NCBI RefSeq assembly: GCF_003033885.1
Contig: NZ_CP024081.1
Coordinates: forward strand, 806,999-870,998
Source: Pseudomonas rhizophila
GTDB taxonomy: Bacteria; Pseudomonadota; Gammaproteobacteria; Pseudomonadales; Pseudomonadaceae
Length of the DNA stretch: 64,000 bases
Direction: 5' to 3'
The position numbers and the translations under genes were made by a program. The notes under the pieces are model-generated. The model was given only the letters and a program-made list of their open reading frames with translations. It was not told the DNA's origin and searched no databases. Of the stretch, positions 58,677 to 64,000 are shown in pieces. Numbering within the stretch: the first letter of the stretch is position 1; every line of letters begins with the position of its first letter.

Positions 58677-59668
58677 GCATGTTGATACCCGGCCAGAACC
58701 AATTGGCCGAACCGGCAATCGTCACTGTCGAAGCGTTCGAAGACTTGCTCGCAGAGTTCAAGACCTTCGTGGTCGAGTACGTCGCCGCACGCTCTCCCGC
58801 CAGCGCGGCGAAGCTGGTGGACAGCCTCGAAAACGAAAGCGAATTGCTGACCCTGGCCCTGGAGGCGTTCTGCGTCCGCCTGCAAACCCACGAACGCAAA
58901 TACAACGCCCGCATCAAGCAGATGCTGGCGTGGTGGGCCACGGGGACCAACCTCGATGCGCGCCTCGCGGACATGGGCCTCGAACGCCAGTTGCTCGATC
59001 CTGGCGACCCGGCAGCATTCCCGCCCATCCCTCCGGTTTACGAGAGCGATGATGACGCCCGCTTGCGCTATTACCTGGCGCCCCATGCCCCGGCGGCCGG
59101 CTCGCGCATGCAGTATCGGCGGGAGATTTTTACCTTGGGTGAACGGCCCGTCGTGAAGGTGGAAAACGCCTCGGCCGGTGTCGTGACGGTTACCTACACC
59201 TTCAACCCGGATGGCTATGCGGCGCAGGTCAAGGACGGTAATGGACGCCGCACCGCGCCGGGAGAAGTCACGGTCACGGTGCTGTCCCGGGAGGGCGATG
59301 GCACACCGTCCGAGACACTCCTTGAGGGTGTTCGTCAGCACTTCGCTCGTCCTGATGTGCGACCGGAGACGGATCACATCATCGTTCAGGCTGCGCAAAT
59401 CAAACCCTACAAAATCCGCGTCGTGGCGAAGATCAATGCCGGCCCGGATTCGGGCTTGACCCAGGTTGCGGCACAACAGCAGCTGCAGGCGTACGCCGAG
59501 GCCTGTCATCACTTGGAGGGCCGGGTGGACCCGAGTTGGATCGACTACACGCTGCACAGCGCGGGGGCGGTTCAGTTGCAGATTCTCGAACCGCTCGAGC
59601 CGATTGTGACAACGGCTTTTCAAGCTCCGTACTGCACGGGTGTCGAGGTCGAGGTGGATACGTTATGA
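58673..59668 (+). CDS. Baseplate J protein
   Basis: The 331-residue protein is of the gpJ family, a baseplate wedge component. It contains YYLAPHAPAAGSRMQYRREIFTLGERPVVKVEN and the later VTVTVLSREGDGTPSETLLEGVRQHFARPDVRPETDHI, which are characteristic of the group. It overlaps the next gene by 4 bases. Confidence 0.9.
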   Translation: MSMLIPGQNQLAEPAIVTVEAFEDLLAEFKTFVVEYVAARSPASAAKLVDSLENESELLTLALEAFCVRLQTHERKYNARIKQMLAWWATGTNLDARLADMGLERQLLDPGDPAAFPPIPPVYESDDDARLRYYLAPHAPAAGSRMQYRREIFTLGERPVVKVENASAGVVTVTYTFNPDGYAAQVKDGNGRRTAPGEVTVTVLSREGDGTPSETLLEGVRQHFARPDVRPETDHIIVQAAQIKPYKIRVVAKINAGPDSGLTQVAAQQQLQAYAEACHHLEGRVDPSWIDYTLHSAGAVQLQILEPLEPIVTTAFQAPYCTGVEVEVDTL

Positions 59669-60300
59669 GTGACGACACACCTCGCCCAAGCCTGCTGCCG
59701 GCCAACAGTTCGCCGCTGGAAAAGGCGCTCGATCTGGGTTTCGCCCGGCTGCTGGAGCGTATCGATCCGCCGTTTCCCGAGTTGATGAACCCGGTGGCAA
59801 CGCCCTCGGCGTTTCTGCCGTACCTCGCGGCGGATCGCGGGGTCAGTGAGTGGAGCTCTGCGGCGCCCGAAGCTGAAAAGCGCCTGACGGTTGAACTGGC
59901 CTGGCCCACCGCACGGCAAGCCGGGACGCGAAAGGCGCTGGAAAACGCCGCCAAGGGTTTGCAACTGATGCCTGAGGTGCGCGCTTGGCATGAGCAAACG
60001 CCCCCCGGCCCGCCCTACAGCTTTTACGTCAGGGCGTTTACCGAACAGCCCTACAGCGAAGCCATCGACGCCCGTCTCGACCGCCGTCTGGCCGACGCCA
60101 AAAGCGAGCGCGACACCTTGACGGTCTCTGTCGGCTTGAGTGCGTTCGGCCGTCACGTCATCGGCGCCGCCACGGTGTGCGGCGAACTCACCACGGTTTA
60201 TCCGATTGTCATCGAAGGGCTTGAAGCCTCGGGCCAGGCCTTCAAGGCCGCCGCGCTCTACACCGTCGAAACCTCCACTATTTATCCACAGGGGTCCTAA
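59665..60300 (+). CDS. Phage tail protein I
   Basis: The 211-residue protein is of the gpI family: MSDDTPRPSLLPANSSPLEKALDLGFARLLERIDPPFPELMNP, then WPTARQAGTRKALENAAKGL. It acts between the baseplate and the fibre. I chose the ATG at 59665, overlapping the J stop, over an open frame from 59536. Confidence 0.88.
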   Translation: MSDDTPRPSLLPANSSPLEKALDLGFARLLERIDPPFPELMNPVATPSAFLPYLAADRGVSEWSSAAPEAEKRLTVELAWPTARQAGTRKALENAAKGLQLMPEVRAWHEQTPPGPPYSFYVRAFTEQPYSEAIDARLDRRLADAKSERDTLTVSVGLSAFGRHVIGAATVCGELTTVYPIVIEGLEASGQAFKAAALYTVETSTIYPQGS

Positions 60301-62190
60301 ATGGCCGACTACTACACCCTGCTCACCGATGCGGGGATCGCCTACGAAACCGCCTGCAAGGCGGCGGGCACACCGATCAAGCTGTCGCAGATTTCCGTCG
60401 GTGACGGCGGCGGCGAAGTTTACAACCCGGCCGCAACCGCCACGGCGCTCAAACGCGAAGTGTGGCGCGGGCCACTCAATGCGCTGTTCCAGGATGAGAA
60501 AAACCCGAGCTGGTTGCTCGCTGAAGTCACCATCCCGCCCGACGTGGGCGGCTGGTATGTGCGTGAGGCCGGGATCTGGACCGATACCGGGATTCTGTAT
60601 GCGATCGTCAAATATCCGGAGTCGTTCAAGCCGGTGTTGGCGACGTCGGGCTCAGGGAAAGAGTTTTATATCCGGTCGATTTTCGAGACCAGTAATGCTG
60701 AGTTGGTGACGTTGCTGATTGATGACACGGTGGTCAAGGCGACGCGGGCCTGGGTGGCCGGTTATGTGGCCGACGAACTCGCCAAGCTCGACAGGAAGCA
60801 GTCTGTACGGGTGGCGACGACGGCCAACATTGTTTTGAGTGGTGCGCAGGCGATTGATGGTATTGCCGTGGTTGCCGGGAATCGGGTGCTTGTTAAATCA
60901 CAGACCTTGGCGAAAGACAACGGTATCTACGTTGCCGCGAACAGCGCTTGGGTTCGGGCAAAGGATGCTGATGCGAACGCCGAGGTTACTTCAGGATTGA
61001 TTGTCTCGGTGGAGGAGGGCACGACGCTTGCCAATACGATCTGGCAGTTAATAACAGATGGTGGGATTGTTCTGGGTACTACGGCGTTGGCGTTTCAGAA
61101 CATCACTCAAGGGTTTGCGCCGATTAACTCTCCAGCTCTGGTAGACCCTACGGCAAACACACCATCGATTTTCGATAGCAGCAAGTTGCTGGCCACTACC
61201 GAATTTGTAGAGCGCGCAAAAGGGAACTATCGAGGATTCCTTAACGCAACATCCAATACGACGCTGGTAGCTTCTACGGCGTTCGGTTCTATGGTGTCCT
61301 GCCTTGGGACGTTTAACATCACTCTACCTGCTGCCAACAGCGGCGGTGCAGGCGGAACAGTAAGTCTTCGAAACCGGGGGACGGGTGTAGTAACCATTCT
61401 TTGCCCAGGCTCAGACAATATTAAGTCGGGCAGTCTCATTAAAACTACGATGGTTATGCCCGCGGGTTCCACGCTGGATCTTACTACTGACGGCACCAGT
61501 GGATGGTGGGCATCAGGTTCCGCCCAGATTGCAGATTCGACAGCCATTAACTCCCTAATTGGAAACTATTCGGGCGTCAAGATCATTACATCATCAACAG
61601 CGCTGACGGTAAACGATACAGGATGTCTAATTATCGGATCCGCTGGGTTAGCTGGTTTAGATGTCACGTTGCCAAAGTTGTCAACGACAACATCAGGCCA
61701 GTCAATCATTATTTCCGCAGGTGCAGGAAGTTTCAATTTACGAGCCTTTGCGGACGACCTGATATCTATCGGATTATCTGTTCTCTCCGTAGTCCCTATT
61801 GATGTTTTCGAAAGCATCATATTGGTTTCCCATGTCGGTGGATGGAGGGTGGTTTCGGGGACCGTACTTAATAAGTACTCGGGGATGTTTTCCACTAGTA
61901 TCGGGCCTAGTGGCAGTCAAGACTTTCCGAGCGGGCTGATCCGTCAATGGGGAACTTTTAACGCGCCCTCTATTGCAAGCGGTGCGTACGTCGGGCTAGT
62001 AATTACCTTGCCCAAAGCTTTCCCGAATGGTCTTCTTTCTGCCTCGGCGTCAGTTCATAGTCAAGGCTTGTGCAGTGCACAGCCGCGCCCGAACGGGTCT
62101 TCAAAAACCACAGTTGTCGTCTGTGTTAACAACAACTCCACGTTGGCGCTAACTAACACCAGTGGAACCTGGGAATATTGGGGATATTGA
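60301..62190 (+). CDS. Tail fibre protein (receptor-binding)
   Basis: The 629-residue protein has an N-terminal tail-collar-like region (MADYYTLLTDAGIAYETACKAAGTPIKLSQISVGDGG), a central repeat region from about residue 161 to 270, and a C-terminal part with the fibre motif SQDFPSGLIRQWGTF near residue 545. GC content falls from 37 of 60 bases at 60301-60360 to 27 of 60 at both 61201-61260 and 61561-61620. The C-terminal part is likely exchanged between strains and sets the target range, which is inference. Confidence 0.88.
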   Translation: MADYYTLLTDAGIAYETACKAAGTPIKLSQISVGDGGGEVYNPAATATALKREVWRGPLNALFQDEKNPSWLLAEVTIPPDVGGWYVREAGIWTDTGILYAIVKYPESFKPVLATSGSGKEFYIRSIFETSNAELVTLLIDDTVVKATRAWVAGYVADELAKLDRKQSVRVATTANIVLSGAQAIDGIAVVAGNRVLVKSQTLAKDNGIYVAANSAWVRAKDADANAEVTSGLIVSVEEGTTLANTIWQLITDGGIVLGTTALAFQNITQGFAPINSPALVDPTANTPSIFDSSKLLATTEFVERAKGNYRGFLNATSNTTLVASTAFGSMVSCLGTFNITLPAANSGGAGGTVSLRNRGTGVVTILCPGSDNIKSGSLIKTTMVMPAGSTLDLTTDGTSGWWASGSAQIADSTAINSLIGNYSGVKIITSSTALTVNDTGCLIIGSAGLAGLDVTLPKLSTTTSGQSIIISAGAGSFNLRAFADDLISIGLSVLSVVPIDVFESIILVSHVGGWRVVSGTVLNKYSGMFSTSIGPSGSQDFPSGLIRQWGTFNAPSIASGAYVGLVITLPKAFPNGLLSASASVHSQGLCSAQPRPNGSSKTTVVVCVNNNSTLALTNTSGTWEYWGY

Positions 62191-62192
62191 TC

Positions 62193-62621
62193 ATGACTGT
62201 ATTTTTTTGCGCAGAAACAGGCGGCTTTTATCCCGGAGAGCCTTATGGCGATGCGGTCGGGAAGGAGTGTGTAGAGCTTTCTCAGGGGGCGTACCAAGCC
62301 TTGAGAGATGAGATTGATCAAGGCAAAGAAATAAGGGTCGTCAATGGTTGGCCTCAGGCCTTTGACCGGGTGATAGCGCCTGATCAAATGATTGCCTTCG
62401 AGCGTAGCTGGCGCGATTCTGAAATTCGAAGCACTGAATGGTTGGTCGCACGTCACCGTGAAGAACAGGAGTTAGGAATGGCGCCTACGTTGAATGCAGA
62501 GCAATTTTCCGAGTTGCTCTCCTACCGCCAGACGCTTCGGGACTGGCCGCAAGCGTCTGACTTTCCTTTGTTGGAGTCGCGGCCGATTGCACCCCCTTGG
62601 CTCGCTGACCAACCCCAATAA
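62193..62621 (+). CDS. Tail fibre assembly chaperone
   Basis: The 142-residue protein follows the fibre gene by 2 bases and has the C-terminal pattern SYRQTLRDWPQASDFP with PPWL, as in phage tail fibre assembly chaperones. These proteins fold or attach the fibre and usually travel with its variable C-terminus. Confidence 0.8.
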   Translation: MTVFFCAETGGFYPGEPYGDAVGKECVELSQGAYQALRDEIDQGKEIRVVNGWPQAFDRVIAPDQMIAFERSWRDSEIRSTEWLVARHREEQELGMAPTLNAEQFSELLSYRQTLRDWPQASDFPLLESRPIAPPWLADQPQ

Positions 62622-62649
62622 AACGCCCCGCACCGACGGGGCGTTTTCT
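62620..62649 (+). terminator. Terminator after the fibre chaperone
   Basis: AAAACGCCCCG and CGGGGCGTTTT pair over 11 bases around CACCGA, followed by T residues. Confidence 0.85.
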
Positions 62650-62676
62650 TTTCCGCAACATCACAAACCTGACAAC

Positions 62677-62700
62677 AGCCCCGCACACACGGGGCTTTTT
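62677..62700 (+). terminator. Second terminator before the sheath module
   Basis: AGCCCC and GGGGCT form a 6-bp stem around GCACACAC, followed by a T-run. Together with the terminator at 62620 it separates the baseplate-fibre block from the sheath block. Confidence 0.75.
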
Positions 62701-62719
62701 CGTATCTGGAGAACCCCAA

Positions 62720-62929
62720 ATGGCACTACGCCAAACCTACACCGTGCTCCTCCCATTTCCCACCGGCGGCGGCCATTGGTCGAGTGTCGGCCAGGAACTC
62801 GACCTGCTCGACGTCGAGGCCAACGCCTTGCGCAGCGCTGGTCGCCTGGAGCTGAAAAAAACCGAAGCCGTCGAACCGGCTTCTGCATCCACCCCGGCCA
62901 AAAAGGCCACCACCAAAAAGGCTGAATAA
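62720..62929 (+). CDS. Small phage protein before the tail sheath
   Basis: The 69-residue protein MALRQTYTVLLPFPTGGGHW ends in a lysine-rich tail. I do not recognise a family for certain; small proteins of this size precede the sheath gene in several Mu-like and SfV-like tail modules. A CTGGAGAA ribosome-binding site precedes the ATG. Confidence 0.6.
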   Translation: MALRQTYTVLLPFPTGGGHWSSVGQELDLLDVEANALRSAGRLELKKTEAVEPASASTPAKKATTKKAE

Positions 62930-62931
62930 CC

Positions 62932-64000
62932 ATGGCTGAGGTTTTGAACTTCGAGCACAACGGCATCACCGTCAATGCCACTGAATCTCCCGAGGCCATG
63001 GGTGGCCTGGGTGACAACGTCATCGGGCTGGTCGGCACCGCGCCGAATGCCAATCTGCTGATTCCGAAAAACACCCCATTTCGCATCAACAGCTTCACCA
63101 CTCAGGCCCAGTTGGACCCGACCGGTGCTGAGGCGGGGACGCTGTTTCAGGCGGTTTACCAGATCCTCAAAGTGGTCAAGGTGCCGGTCTACGTGGTCAT
63201 CGTCGAAGAGGGCGCCACACCGGCCGATACGCAGAACAACGTGATTGGCGGCATCGAGCCCGAGACCGGGCGCAAACTCGGTCTGGCGGCGCTCAGTGGG
63301 GTCGCTGAAGACCTGACCATCATCGGCGCGCCAGGCTTCACCGGCACCAAGGCGGTGGCGAGCGAGTTCGCCTCGTTCGGCAAGCGTATCAAGGCGCGCG
63401 TGGTGCTCGACGGCAAGGACGCGGCAGTTGCTGATCAAGTGACCTACAGCCAGGAACTGGGCGGCGCGGACCTCGGTTTCGACCGTTGCCTGGTGGTGCA
63501 CAACATGCCAGCGGTGTACTCGAAAGCGGCGAAGAAAAATGTCTTCCTGGCGCCGTCGAGCCTGGCCATCGCCGCGCTGGCCAAGGTCAAGCAATGGGAG
63601 AGCCCGGGCAACCAGGTGACCTACGCCGAAGACGTGTCGCGCACCGTGGAATACAACATCCTCGACACCTCCACCGAAGGTGATCTGCTCAACCGCTACG
63701 GCGTTTGCTACTACGCCCGGACCATTCTCGGCGGCTTCTCGCTGCTGGGTAACCGCTCCGTCACTGGCAAGTTCATCAGCTACGTCGGCCTTGAAGATGC
63801 CATCAGCCGCAAGCTGGTGAAAGCCGGCCAAAAGGCCATGGCCAAGAACCTGACCAAATCTTTCATGGACCAGGAGGTCAAGCGCATCAACGACTGGCTG
63901 CAAACCCTGGTCGCCGACGAAACCATCCCCGGCGGCAGCGTGTACCTGCACCCGGAATTGAACAGCGTCGAGAAGTACAAGAACGGCACCTGGTACGTGG
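62932..64000 (+). CDS. Phage tail sheath protein, 3' end beyond window
   Basis: My translation from the ATG at 62932 is open to the window edge (about 356 residues). It begins MAEVLNFEHNGITVNATESPE and includes GLVGTAPNANLLIPKNTPF and YEDVSRTV-type segments of gpFI tail sheath proteins. The sheath shows that the tail is contractile, as in R-type tailocins and myoviruses. Confidence 0.88.
   Translation, partial: MAEVLNFEHNGITVNATESPEAMGGLGDNVIGLVGTAPNANLLIPKNTPFRINSFTTQAQLDPTGAEAGTLFQAVYQILKVVKVPVYVVIVEEGATPADTQNNVIGGIEPETGRKLGLAALSGVAEDLTIIGAPGFTGTKAVASEFASFGKRIKARVVLDGKDAAVADQVTYSQELGGADLGFDRCLVVHNMPAVYSKAAKKNVFLAPSSLAIAALAKVKQWESPGNQVTYAEDVSRTVEYNILDTSTEGDLLNRYGVCYYARTILGGFSLLGNRSVTGKFISYVGLEDAISRKLVKAGQKAMAKNLTKSFMDQEVKRINDWLQTLVADETIPGGSVYLHPELNSVEKYKNGTWYV

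Overview
The window is a chromosomal segment of a Pseudomonas, most likely of the P. fluorescens group. The evidence is high GC content, the gene order rpsB-tsf-pyrH-frr-uppS-cdsA-dxr-rseP-bamA-skp-lpxD-fabZ-lpxA-lpxB-rnhB-dnaE-accA-tilS-pyrG-kdsA-eno-ftsB-ispD ... ispF-truD-surE-pcm-nlpD-rpoS-rsmZ-fdxA-mutS, many paired REP elements with a GGGAGCGAGC core, and a contractile-tail (tailocin or prophage) cluster just past mutS.

Layout. (1) 1-6.3 kb is mostly minus strand: rlmA (cut by the window edge) and dapE, then csdE, csdA, dapD and a Spx/ArsC-like gene, with tcdA on the plus strand between them. (2) 6.6-10.5 kb is an accessory patch. It holds a CPA1 sodium/proton antiporter, a PemK-like toxin preceded by its own promoter, a folded RNA and a terminator, a DUF6124 gene, several palindromic repeats, and a HigBA-like pair whose toxin looks truncated. 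(3) 10.5-15.3 kb carries dapC, glnD and map on the minus strand. (4) 15.5-41.9 kb is a long plus-strand housekeeping block for translation, undecaprenyl, phospholipid and isoprenoid synthesis, outer-membrane assembly, lipid A, DNA polymerase III alpha, acetyl-CoA carboxylase alpha, tRNA-Ile lysidine synthesis, CTP synthase, KDO-8-P synthase, enolase, FtsB and IspD. (5) 42-45 kb is a formaldehyde-detoxification cassette (gfnR-like regulator, frmA, fghA) between ispD and ispF. (6) 45-50.2 kb runs ispF to rpoS. (7) 50.2-53.7 kb holds the small RNA RsmZ, fdxA and mutS. (8) 53.7-55.5 kb is repeat-rich, with a second DUF6124 gene whose 3' end reads through REP sequence. (9) 55.5-64 kb is the start of a contractile tail cluster: S24 repressor, operator-studded promoter, leader with a terminator, holin, a tail-terminator-like protein, spike V, baseplate W, J and I, tail fibre, fibre chaperone, a small protein and the sheath, which runs off the window.

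How it fits together. dapC, dapD and dapE are three steps of the succinylase route to diaminopimelate and lysine. bamA and skp build the outer membrane for which lpxD, lpxA, fabZ, lpxB and kdsA supply lipid A and KDO precursors. dxr, ispD, ispF and uppS feed isoprenoid carriers. nlpD, rpoS and rsmZ combine envelope, stationary-phase and Gac/Rsm control. The points most worth a second look are the RNA-terminator-PemK unit, which is laid out like a type III toxin-antitoxin locus, the ATGCAT-type operator array over the tail-cluster promoter, and the terminator-bearing leader behind that promoter.
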